This document shows, in pieces, positions 7,501 through 13,197 of a DNA stretch of 13,197 nucleotides. The notes below the pieces were generated by a model. It did not search any database, was not told the DNA's origin, and saw only the letters and a program-made list of their open reading frames with translations. Within the stretch, counting starts at the first letter, position 1; each line of letters opens with the position of its first letter. The DNA lies in contig URNJ01000039.1 in assembly GCA_900549215.1 (NCBI GenBank), forward strand, positions 1 to 13,197, read 5' to 3'. The DNA comes from an uncultured Collinsella sp. Lineage in GTDB: Bacteria; Actinomycetota; Coriobacteriia; Coriobacteriales; Coriobacteriaceae. Made by a program: the position numbers and the translations under genes.

Positions 7501-10500
7501 GAGATTGCGGCCAGTCAGGACCTTGTTCGCGGTGATCTGGTCGGTAACGCTCGTCTCGACAGGCGTCACGTTATAGGTATTGGTGAACGTAAATGCCACA
7601 TCGCCGTCCGGCTTGCGGGATACGCTCAGATTGCCCTTGCCGTCATCAGTCACGGTGAAGGAAACCTTGCGCGACAGCTTGGCGTCGTTGGTCACGCCAG
7701 CCACTTCGCCGGACTCGGTCACGGTGTAGGTAAAGGTGTGCTCGCGCTTCTCGGGCTTCTCGCCCAGAGCCTTGTTAAGGTCGTCGAGCGTAAAGGCGAT
7801 CTTGCCAAAGTCGACCTTGCCGTCAACGTCGTTGTGCACGCTCGTGCTCGCAGGCATAGGCGCGCCCTCTTCACCGGTCACGGTAAAGGTGAACTTGCCG
7901 GTGATATCAGCCGGGGTCAGAGCGTCGTCAACCTGCAGATTCTTGATACCCGCAAGCGATGCCTCGGTAGCATTCGTGGTGTAGGCGTTCTTGAACTCGA
8001 TGCTCTTGGCGTCCTTCAGCTCGTGCGTGGCAACCAGCTGGCCCTTGCCGTTATCGGCGATGGTCGTCACGATGGTGTAGACCGCGTCATCGTAGTCAAT
8101 ACCGCCGGCGTTGCCCTTAACCTCATGCAGCTTGTAGGTGTGCTGGCCGATCTCGGTGTACTTGATGGCACTGAACGTCACCTTGCCGTCGGCGGCGTTC
8201 TTAACGGTCTCGACAGGCTTAACTTCCTTGTCAATGATTTCGAGCAGCTCAAAGCTGAACTCGTCGGCCGTAAGGTCACGCCCGGTCAGAGACTTGGTCA
8301 CGGTAATCTGGTCGGTGACGCTGGACTCAACAGGATTCGTGGCGTAAACGTTCTTGAACTCGGTCTCGCCCGAGGTCACCTTCACGCCAGCGCTCAGCTC
8401 ACCCTTCTTGTCGGGCGCTACCGTCACGGTGATCTCCGCGACGTTCTTGCTGTAGGCGATGCCGTCAATCGTGGTCCCGGCATGCTTTTCACTGACCTTG
8501 TAGACGTACGTGCCAGGTTCGGTGTATTCGATCGTGCCGAAGTCGATGGCAGCCTTGCCCTGGTCCAGGTCAGCCTTGCGCACGGTCGCAGTCCTAGCCG
8601 CAGGCATCGGGGCGCCGCTCTCGGATGTCAGGCCAAACTCAAACGCGTCAGCATTCGTCCAGTCGCGACCCTTGAGCACCTTGGTCAGGCCAAAGCTGGC
8701 CTTGGTGTTCACCATTGCCGGCGTCATGTCATACGCAAAGCTGATCTTGCCGTTGTTGCCCAGGTAGGAATTGACATGCGTCGCGGTCGCCTTGGCAGAC
8801 ACGTTGTTCCACTTGGGGTTGAGAACGTCGGTCGCGGTACCAGTGCTGTTGCCGCCCACGCTGCCCTTGGTAGTGTGGAGCTCATCGATAAAGGCCAAAC
8901 GCGCGGTTCCCACGCTAAACGAAAGGTTGCCGTCCTCGTCGGCAACAAGAGCGCCGTCAAACTTCGCTGCGTCGCCGCCGACAAACTCGATGACAGCAGT
9001 GGCGGGCTTGGCCTCGCCGTTCGAGCCCCGCTCCTCAAACTCATCCTTGTAGTAATAGGTGCCAGTATCTGCCAGCGAATTCTTTGCAGGCTGCGTGCAG
9101 TCCTTATCCGCGTAAATGGGAGTCTGCTTCTGGAAGTAGTAGTAGCGGTTGGTGTCGGCCGGCTCAAAGGTCGCAACCGTATCACCCAGCGCACCACCGC
9201 TCCACTTGTTCGCGTAGAAGCTCACGGTCTTGGTGCCGTCAACGACAGTCGTATTATGCTCGATGTAGTTCTTGAGCCCTGCTACCTTCTCGGGCGTAAA
9301 CAGGTTGTCAAGTGCGGCGCTCTTCACGCTCGAGGCATACTTCACCTGAATGGGCTTAACGTTGTCGACCGAAAGCTTGCCGTCTACGGTCTTAAAGTGA
9401 CTCAGCGGAATCAACGACGCAGGAATGTTAACCGTTACGATATCGCCCTTCCGGGGATTGTCATCGCCAGCACGCTGCACGGTGATGAGCAGGTCTTTTG
9501 CCTTGCCGGAAAACTCGTAGGTGTCGGTATTGGTTTCTTTGTTGACCGTCTTGCTCGCCTTGGTAAACGACATGCCGTTGATGACGACTTCGGTAAATCC
9601 GTCGACCTGCATAAAGTCGCCCAGCTCGTCGGTAAACGTGATGTAGCCGGACTTGGTCTCGTCGTAGCCCTTATGGATTTCGGTCGGATAAGGCGGCTCC
9701 GATGTGATGGCCTGTGAGATGTCGTCGAAGACCTTCTTGAGCTCTTCAGCATTGGTCGCCGACTTGTAGTAGTCGGAGTTTTCCGCGCGTGTGCCAAGCT
9801 CGTCGCTCGCATACGACGTGGCATCGGGATAATTACTCGACACGGCGTGCATAAACTTGTTGACGTCGCTTGTCCCCTTTTTCGAGGGATCGGCAGCGGG
9901 GTCCGCTCCACTAAAGATGCCGATGGTATAAACGGTGGCCTTGCTGTCCTTCATGTTCTTGGCAGCCGTCACGGCAGCATCGGCGACGCCAGAATCAAAC
10001 TCGCTGTAGCTCGTTGGCTTGCCGTCGGTAAAGAACACAACGATCTTCTTGGCATCTGCGCGACCAGAAGTGATATCCCCGGCCAGTTCCAGACCATAGT
10101 CGGCACGCGTAGCACCGCTTGGCTTGATTCCAGCAACTGTATCCTTAAGAGCTTTCACGTTGCCGCCGGAGCAATCGGTCAAACCCTTCATTACCTGCGA
10201 GTGGTTGTACTTGTATTGGCCTTGATAGTACGTGTCATTGCCGACCTTATCAGTCTTATCACCCGCAAACTTAACAATGGCAACCCCATGCTGCCTATCA
10301 ACGCCCTCGATAGCCTCGTTTTGTTTGGCGATGGTATTGATAAAGCTGTTCGCAGCGCTCTTCAGTGCATCGATACGCTTGGTGCGATCTCCGCCACCCA
10401 TAGGATCATCCATCGAGCCGGAGGCATCCAACACCATCACGATGTCAAGTGGCGTGGTGACTGTCACGGTTGAATTAGACGTCGAGGACATCGCCGAAAG

Positions 10501-10788
10501 CGTGGTCAAAAAGTCCGACTCTTCGTTTTCCCCGGTTGCCTTGACCGTCTTATCGGTCCAGATTCGGCCGACGTTTTGGGTCGTTACCTTATTGCCGCCG
10601 TGGCCTGCCGCCCAGATTTCCCAGCGTCCGCTGGTATCGGGGTCGACGACCTTTCCGGTCATTATCGGTCCGTCCATTCCCGTGCTGGACCTGGCGTTGG
10701 CCTCGGGCAGCATGGCGAATGCTGCGGCTGGCAACACCAGCACTACGGCCAGTATCACCGCCAAGAGACCCCTCGTGTACTTACTCAT
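4519..10788 (-). CDS. Giant sortase-anchored surface protein: VWA domain plus ten Spy0128/FctA-type isopeptide domains
   Basis: This is a 2089-residue secreted protein, probably an adhesin covalently attached to the cell wall. A signal peptide (about 1-26, hydrophobic VILAVVLVLPAAAFA) leads to a VWA domain (about 115-365) with complete MIDAS: DASGS 121-125, Thr227 and Asp255. A region of unrecognised fold (about 370-688) follows, then ten pilin-type domains from 690 to 2028. Each keeps the Lys, Glu and Asn expected for a self-forming Lys-Asn isopeptide bond, for example K703/E767/N813 in the first and K1925/E1977/N2026 in the last. A Pro-rich linker (2029-2041), LPTTG (2057-2061), a membrane segment and GIRKR form a standard sorting signal. 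No pilin-type YPKN motif is seen, so a single-chain stalk with a VWA head is more likely than a pilus shaft. The ATG at 10788 follows AGAAGGGAG. No sortase gene is nearby; the gene stands alone between repeat-filled gaps. Ligand unknown. Confidence 0.95.
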   Translation of the reverse strand: MSKYTRGLLAVILAVVLVLPAAAFAMLPEANARSSTGMDGPIMTGKVVDPDTSGRWEIWAAGHGGNKVTTQNVGRIWTDKTVKATGENEESDFLTTLSAMSSTSNSTVTVTTPLDIVMVLDASGSMDDPMGGGDRTKRIDALKSAANSFINTIAKQNEAIEGVDRQHGVAIVKFAGDKTDKVGNDTYYQGQYKYNHSQVMKGLTDCSGGNVKALKDTVAGIKPSGATRADYGLELAGDITSGRADAKKIVVFFTDGKPTSYSEFDSGVADAAVTAAKNMKDSKATVYTIGIFSGADPAADPSKKGTSDVNKFMHAVSSNYPDATSYASDELGTRAENSDYYKSATNAEELKKVFDDISQAITSEPPYPTEIHKGYDETKSGYITFTDELGDFMQVDGFTEVVINGMSFTKASKTVNKETNTDTYEFSGKAKDLLITVQRAGDDNPRKGDIVTVNIPASLIPLSHFKTVDGKLSVDNVKPIQVKYASSVKSAALDNLFTPEKVAGLKNYIEHNTTVVDGTKTVSFYANKWSGGALGDTVATFEPADTNRYYYFQKQTPIYADKDCTQPAKNSLADTGTYYYKDEFEERGSNGEAKPATAVIEFVGGDAAKFDGALVADEDGNLSFSVGTARLAFIDELHTTKGSVGGNSTGTATDVLNPKWNNVSAKATATHVNSYLGNNGKISFAYDMTPAMVNTKASFGLTKVLKGRDWTNADAFEFGLTSESGAPMPAARTATVRKADLDQGKAAIDFGTIEYTEPGTYVYKVSEKHAGTTIDGIAYSKNVAEITVTVAPDKKGELSAGVKVTSGETEFKNVYATNPVESSVTDQITVTKSLTGRDLTADEFSFELLEIIDKEVKPVETVKNAADGKVTFSAIKYTEIGQHTYKLHEVKGNAGGIDYDDAVYTIVTTIADNGKGQLVATHELKDAKSIEFKNAYTTNATEASLAGIKNLQVDDALTPADITGKFTFTVTGEEGAPMPASTSVHNDVDGKVDFGKIAFTLDDLNKALGEKPEKREHTFTYTVTESGEVAGVTNDAKLSRKVSFTVTDDGKGNLSVSRKPDGDVAFTFTNTYNVTPVETSVTDQITANKVLTGRNLMDSEFSFELVEGDKVVATGKNDAEGKITMGAVKYDKAGKHTYTLREANGGTTSKGITYSDAEYTIETTITDNGDGTLKAEHVLKDAKTATFKNTYSVTPTDADLDFDLSKAIDGREWTDGDEFGFTITAPDGAPLPDPATVTVSKHDAKDGIAAIKFGKIRYTAAGTYKYEIRENAGNTVGMTYDSHVATAEVTVTEDGEGKLTANVTKKENGRFTNTYRTELNYTAAGGLWLSKYLDGRPMTEGQFTFTVTPADEASANALGLLPGANNFKSPATAEATVGLIDILAGHEVKFTQADAGKTFKYTVAEKNDGQPGYTYDDAVRTVTIAIADDTAGTLTATTTVSGGPEGTHETVHKSGENKVEKALVPFHNSYSATTNTPGGTAAQVVATKTLTGRPMADGEFWFGIAYQGELVAYENLKPNIGGHVSFDTLHYDTKMLANLEAAGLAYRTDKDGKLAWTINYTAYEDLFGLPNGVSATTWSFGFKVIVVDNGDGTLTATVDYGGVEPLFENVYGAEAVDAALTGTKKLQAAEGLTPADITGKFTFTVTADEAGAPMPERTTATNDAAGNVGFGKIHFTLEDLNRALGVTDDATDKAEADEADEAEADEADETEAEEADADANADESGPAAPTAPRSHTFTYTVTESGSVPGVTNDPNATRKVSYTVTDDGAGHLSVVRNGDDGADFTFTNTYVVAPTDSSVTDQVKTVKRLTGRDLATGEFTFELLEDGVVVASGTNDANGNVTLSPIHYEAPGTHTYTLREARPNALSLYKGVTYDGTTYTVVTTVSDNGDGTLAATHKLEGTTESAGFTNKYHAMPTQVSIGAIKVLEGRELKKDEFSFKLVGEDIESTVTNDADGKINFDKLEYDEPGTYVYTVSEVKGDEAGMTYDKSVFTATVNVVDDGEGNLKANVAFTKGDKSVEGIVFNNTYKKPETPVPTPDPGTPKTVTNIVKTVKGFLPTTGDQQAAALLMAFVIAMAGVGALVWGIRKR
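5620..5709 (-). repeat. Acidic Glu-Ala-Asp low-complexity insert within isopeptide domain 8
   Basis: Residues about 1694-1723 are almost only Glu, Ala and Asp (EADEADEAEADEADE and similar), written in DNA as near-tandem GCCTCGTCAGCCTCGTC-like triplets. The sister domain 3 has only seven residues in the corresponding loop between ALG and HTFTYT, against 49 here, so about 42 residues were added. The run precedes the strand with catalytic Glu1743. Triplet-based repeats of this kind can change length by slippage without changing frame. Confidence 0.8.
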
Positions 10789-10805
10789 CGCGTCTCCCTT
10801 CTCAC

Positions 10806-10920
10806 TGTCTCAAACCTTGCATCAGCCTAAAGTTACGAAATGAGACACAATTAGGGCAGGTGACACACGTTCCAGATTTGATTTTGGGCGTGAGACAAAT
10901 GTCTCACCGAAGTTGAGACA
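10806..10920. promoter_or_regulatory. Cluster of five TGAGACA sites upstream of the surface-protein gene (putative operator)
   Basis: TGAGACA occurs at 10841-10847, 10891-10897 and 10914-10920, and its complement TGTCTCA at 10806-10812 and 10900-10906. The middle pair forms GTGAGACA-AA-TGTCTCAC (10890-10907), an 8-bp perfect inverted repeat. A related TGACACA lies at 10861. The cluster covers the 18-132 bp before the start codon, where a regulator would control this gene. I do not recognise the cognate regulator and could not place a confident -10/-35 pair; TAACTT on the minus strand (near 10830) is a weak -10 candidate. Confidence 0.65.
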
Positions 10921-10970
10921 CGAAAGTTTTCGCAGGAAAACGGGTGCGACTCGGAGCCAACAGGTCAAAA

Positions 10971-11001
10971 TGATCCGTTTTCCTCCGTCCCCGGGGGATC
11001 A
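10971..11001. repeat. TGATCC...GGGATCA short inverted-repeat module, copy 2
   Basis: TGATCC (10971-10976) pairs with GGATCA (10996-11001) around the same CCTCCGTCCCC-containing stretch as copy 1. It sits 13 bp before the second type-B hairpin, as copy 1 does before the first, and the joining sequence (ending CGCTCGCCACG) is also conserved. Module and hairpin were therefore probably copied together. Confidence 0.7.
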
Positions 11002-11014
11002 GTTGGTAACGCTC

Positions 11015-11173
11015 GCCACGAAATCGGGCCATCTACTACGTTTGACTCGATACCCCGACCATAGCCGCTTTTCATGAAAAACCGCAAGCGTTCTACCTGC
11101 GGTTTTCATTTCGCATTACTTGACGTGGTCGAGGACTGCCGCCTAAACGTAGTAGATAGGCCCATTTCGTGGC
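11015..11173. repeat. Long hairpin repeat, arm type B, copy 2
   Basis: The 29-nt arms 11015-11043 and 11145-11173 match the first type-B copy (GCCACGAAAT...CATCTACTACGTTT) with a few unpaired bases in the middle of the stem. The inner stem (CGACCA with TGGTCG) and the central hairpin (about 11076-11106, AAAACCGCAAG / CTGCGGTTTT) are kept, as is the TTCTACCTGCGGTTTT core. Orientation of the core is the same as in the other three copies. Confidence 0.85.
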
Positions 11174-11208
11174 AGACGGGTCACGCGGCAGCCCTCGTGA
11201 GGCAAAAA

Positions 11209-11239
11209 TGATCCGTTTCCCTCTGTCCACGGGAGATCA
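11209..11239. repeat. TGATCC...AGATCA short module, copy 3 (degenerate)
   Basis: TGATCCGTTTCCCTCTGTCC begins at 11209 and ends with GAGATCA at 11233-11239. Several bases differ from copies 1 and 2, and the closing arm has one mismatch. This copy precedes a type-A hairpin rather than type B, so the module is not tied to one arm type. Confidence 0.6.
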
Positions 11240-11266
11240 AGGGCTGCTACGGATATGGTGCTATTT

Positions 11267-11419
11267 CAAAACTATGCCGGATTACGGGGCTAAAGTCGGA
11301 GTCCTCATCCATACAGCCTTTTTTTGAAAAACGGCAGGCTATCTACCTGCGGTTTTGTTTTTCGATTTTCTGTATGGTTGGGGATTCGCAATCCAGCCCC
11401 GTAATCCGGCATAGTTTTG
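11267..11419. repeat. Long hairpin repeat, arm type A, copy 2
   Basis: Perfect 25-nt arms 11267-11291 and 11395-11419 match the first type-A copy except for one base in each arm, and these two changes preserve pairing (T-A there, A-T here). Inner stem CATCCATACA / TGTATGGTTG and central hairpin (about 11326-11357, AAAACGGCAGG / CCTGCGGTTTT, then a T-rich tail) are better kept than in copy 1. The flanks GGGCTGCTAC (11241-11250) and GCAGCCC (11426-11432) could add a further outer stem. Confidence 0.87.
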
Positions 11420-11450
11420 TTCGTGGCAGCCCAACCGCGCGTTTAAGCGC

Positions 11451-11484
11451 GGGGCCGGTGGGGCATTTTTGCCCCACCGGCCCC
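11451..11484 (-). terminator. Terminator hairpin of the hydrogenase operon
   Basis: A perfect 14-bp stem GGGGCCGGTGGGGC (11451-11464) / GCCCCACCGGCCCC (11471-11484) with a six-base A/T loop lies 32 bp beyond the ferredoxin-subunit stop. A smaller CCGCGC/GCGCGG stem (11435-11452) overlaps its base. There is no strong T-run on the minus strand. It marks the end of the minus-strand operon. Confidence 0.75.
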
Positions 11485-11516
11485 TATTCCAGCGCTATAC
11501 CAGCCCCATCCCAACG

Positions 11517-11858
11517 CTATTCCGGCTTGGTTTCTACTGTGGGAGTCTTGTCCGCTGCGACTGGGGTGCGGGCGGTGTCCATAGTCAGGCAGTGCTTGGG
11601 GCAGCTCTCGATGCACTCACCGCACACCACGCAGGCATACGGGTCGATCGACCACGTTCCGCCCTTGCGATCGACCGCGAGCGCGCCCGCCGGACAGCGA
11701 CGCGCACACATGCCGCAGCAAATGCACACGTCCATGTCGTTGACGATATGCCCGCGCAGGCGCTCGGGCGCCGCGAGCTTCTCCTGCGGATAGCACACCG
11801 TTACCGGCTGCTTGACCATAGAACCCAAGGCCGTCTTGGCAAATGTCAGCAAACTCAT
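11517..11858 (-). CDS. echF: Ech-type hydrogenase ferredoxin subunit with two [4Fe-4S] clusters
   Basis: This polyferredoxin-type subunit should carry electrons between soluble ferredoxin and the hydrogenase small subunit of a membrane-bound group 4 [NiFe] hydrogenase. The 113-residue protein has two complete cluster motifs: C45-x2-C48-x2-C51-x3-C55-P and C76-x2-C79-x2-C82-x3-C86-P, about 30 residues apart as in EchF, HycF and NuoI. An N-terminal helix-like segment (SLLTFAKTALGSMVKQPVTV) matches the membrane-proximal start of this family, and about 20 polar residues follow the last cluster. It begins 7 bp after the large-subunit stop, with GGAAAGG upstream, so it is co-transcribed and is the last gene before the terminator. 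NuoI or HycF are the alternatives; a neighbouring EchE-sized large subunit favours EchF. Confidence 0.88.
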   Translation of the reverse strand: MSLLTFAKTALGSMVKQPVTVCYPQEKLAAPERLRGHIVNDMDVCICCGMCARRCPAGALAVDRKGGTWSIDPYACVVCGECIESCPKHCLTMDTARTPVAADKTPTVETKPE

Positions 11859-11865
11859 GCCGCGC

Positions 11866-12954
11866 CTACCTTTCCGTGCAGCTAATGCAGGGGTCGATGG
11901 TCAGGATAATCATGGGCACGTTGGCAAGGAGCACGCCCTGCAGTGCATGCGTCAGACCCGCCAGGTTCTGCGACGTCGGCGTGCGCACGCGAAAACGGTC
12001 CAGGTTCTTGGTGCCGTTGCCGCGCACATAGTAATACGCCTCGCCACGCGGCTGCTCAATCACAACTTCGCCGCGCGCGCCGTCGGCCGGCGTAAGCTTG
12101 GTGCGCCCGCCGATTCCGTCGTGCGGTATCTTGCCCACAAGCTCCTTGATGATGTCCATGGCCTGCGTGACCTCGGCACAACGCACCTGGCAGCGGGCAT
12201 AGCAGTCGCCGTCGGTAGCCACGATCGGCTCAAACGCAGCCAGATCCGCATAGGCGCCGTCACCGAACATGCGCACGTCGTAGTCCACGCCCGAGGCGCG
12301 ACCGAACGGGCCGACCATCGAAAGCTCCAGCGCGTCCTTCTTGCTGATCACGCCTACACCGTGCAGGCGCTCGCCGCAGCTATTGTCGTCCAAAAACGTA
12401 TGCACCAGGGCCTCATAGTCGGGACGCATGGCATCGAGCGTCTGGACAATGCCCGCCAGCTCGGAGTCCTCAATGTCGTGTTTAAGGCCGCCGATCTCGT
12501 TAATCGACAGAATCACGCGCCCGCCGCAAGTGCTCTCAAAGATCTTGAGAATCTGCTCGCGCAGGGTCCACGAACGATAGAACAACGCCTCGAAACCAAA
12601 GGCGTCGGCAAGCAGGCCCAGCCACAGCAGGTGCGAGTGAATGCGCGAAAGCTCGTGCAAAATGGTGCGGATATACTGCACGCGGCCGGGCGCCTCGATG
12701 TCGAGCATGCGCTCGCAGGCGCTGGCATAGCCGCAGCTGTGACCCACGGCGCAAATACCGCAGATGCGCTCGGCGATGTAGCCAAACTGATGCATATCGC
12801 GCTTTTCGGTGAGCTTCTCGAGCCCGCGGTGTACAAAGCCGATCTGCGGAATTGCCTCGAGAACGCGGTCGTCCTCGATCACCAGGTCCAGATGAAGCGG
12901 CTCGGGCAGCACCGGGTGCTGCGGGCCAAACGGAATAACGGAGCGATGCGCCAT
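11866..12954 (-). CDS. echE: [NiFe] hydrogenase large subunit, group 4 (EchE-like)
   Basis: This is the catalytic subunit for H+ reduction or H2 oxidation in an energy-converting hydrogenase at the cytoplasmic face of the membrane. The 362-residue protein is homologous to the 49-kDa (NuoD) family but keeps both nickel-binding motifs: RICGIC with Cys65/Cys68, and DPCISC with Cys356/Cys359. Complex I NuoD lacks these cysteines, so this is a true hydrogenase. The length fits EchE (about 360) and excludes HycE, which carries an extra N-terminal 30-kDa domain. The protein ends CISCTER, with no C-terminal peptide beyond the last metal ligand, so no maturation-protease step is expected. AAAGGAGG lies 10 bp before the ATG, inside the last codons of the previous gene. 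With the ferredoxin gene downstream it follows the Ech subunit order D-E-F. Confidence 0.93.
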   Translation of the reverse strand: MAHRSVIPFGPQHPVLPEPLHLDLVIEDDRVLEAIPQIGFVHRGLEKLTEKRDMHQFGYIAERICGICAVGHSCGYASACERMLDIEAPGRVQYIRTILHELSRIHSHLLWLGLLADAFGFEALFYRSWTLREQILKIFESTCGGRVILSINEIGGLKHDIEDSELAGIVQTLDAMRPDYEALVHTFLDDNSCGERLHGVGVISKKDALELSMVGPFGRASGVDYDVRMFGDGAYADLAAFEPIVATDGDCYARCQVRCAEVTQAMDIIKELVGKIPHDGIGGRTKLTPADGARGEVVIEQPRGEAYYYVRGNGTKNLDRFRVRTPTSQNLAGLTHALQGVLLANVPMIILTIDPCISCTER

Positions 12955-12959
12955 GGACC

Positions 12960-13197
12960 TTACGCCTCCTTTTTCTGCTTGTCGCGGGCGGCCTTGGCGG
13001 CAAGTGCCACGCGGACCTTGGCCGCTTTCTCGGGATCCATGGCGGCGAGCTTTGCCTCCATCTCGGCAGCCTTGAGCGCGGCCTTCGCAGCAGCCTCGTC
13101 GTACTGAGCATCGGAGCCGGTTGCCGCAGCGGGCTGAGCAACAGCGCCCGCGGCATCGCCGGCGCCCGCAGCGCCTTCCCCTGCAGCAGCCGCAGCC
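12960..13197 (-). CDS. C-terminal part of a hydrogenase subunit (EchD/30-kDa position) with Ala/Lys-rich tail (partial)
   Basis: An open frame enters from the window edge and ends at TAA (12960-12962), five bases before the EchE-like start. The visible 78 residues are mostly Ala, Gly, Lys and Glu, for example DAQYDEAAAKAALKAAEMEA, then MDPEKAAKVRVALAAKAARD and a KQKKEA terminus. This looks like a disordered or helical charged tail and not a folded domain, so the family cannot be read from it. Ech operon order would make it EchD, the NADH dehydrogenase 30-kDa (NuoC) relative. Its final codons contain the ribosome binding site of the next gene. Confidence 0.7.
   Translation of the reverse strand, partial: AAAAAGEGAAGAGDAAGAVAQPAAATGSDAQYDEAAAKAALKAAEMEAKLAAMDPEKAAKVRVALAAKAARDKQKKEA

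Noticed and set aside
7258..9717. An 819-codon open frame on the plus strand opposite the adhesin gene (also 4600-6093, 497 codons)
   Set aside because: The composition (Val/Gly/Leu/Asp/His/Arg-rich, no domain, repetitive) is what the antisense of repeated GC-rich codons gives. The minus-strand frame has signal peptide, domains and sorting signal across the same region.
11812..13107. Plus-strand open frame of 431 codons opposite the hydrogenase genes
   Set aside because: It is the antisense shadow of the EchE-like subunit, whose metal-binding motifs and ribosome binding site are on the minus strand.

Overview
The window looks like a chromosomal segment of a high-GC Gram-positive gut actinobacterium. 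A Collinsella-like member of the Coriobacteriia is my best guess. The basis is the GC-rich codon use, a stand-alone Ech-type [NiFe] hydrogenase, a sortase-anchored protein built from many Spy0128/FctA-type isopeptide domains, and GC-rich hairpin terminators. The taxonomy is inference from gene content and was not searched.

Region 1 (1-3921) is a divergent export/sensing locus. On the minus strand are an ABC ATPase (1015-1953) and an ABC-2 type permease (7-1005), with another gene starting at the window edge. On the plus strand are a HisKA_3-type sensor kinase (2151-3303) and an overlapping NarL/LuxR-type response regulator (3300-3921). The locus is damaged: the kinase carries a frame change at a run of five G, the regulator has lost a net 8 nt just after its phospho-acceptor Asp, and the permease stops before its expected last membrane helix. 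As read, the signalling pair should not give two full-length proteins.

Region 2 (3922-11516) is one very large minus-strand gene (4519-10788, 2089 aa) for a secreted, LPTTG-anchored surface protein. It has a von Willebrand A domain and ten isopeptide domains, each retaining its Lys/Glu/Asn triad. About 600 bp of non-coding DNA lies on one side and 730 bp on the other. These flanks hold four long hairpin repeats (153-162 bp) sharing one core but carrying one of two alternative outer arms, in the order A-B-gene-B-A. A short TGATCC...GGATCA module precedes three of the four. Five copies of TGAGACA, two forming a near-perfect palindrome, sit upstream of the surface-protein gene and look like an operator. 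GC-rich hairpins close the genes.

Region 3 (11517-13197) is the 3' end of a minus-strand hydrogenase operon: the end of a subunit gene with an Ala/Lys-rich tail, the [NiFe] large subunit (EchE-like, with both CxxC metal motifs), and a two-cluster ferredoxin subunit (EchF-like), followed by a strong terminator hairpin. These subunits would take part in membrane-bound, ferredoxin-linked H2 metabolism.

The least explained elements are the modular hairpin repeats around the adhesin, the TGAGACA operator cluster, and the multiple disruptions in the exporter/two-component locus.
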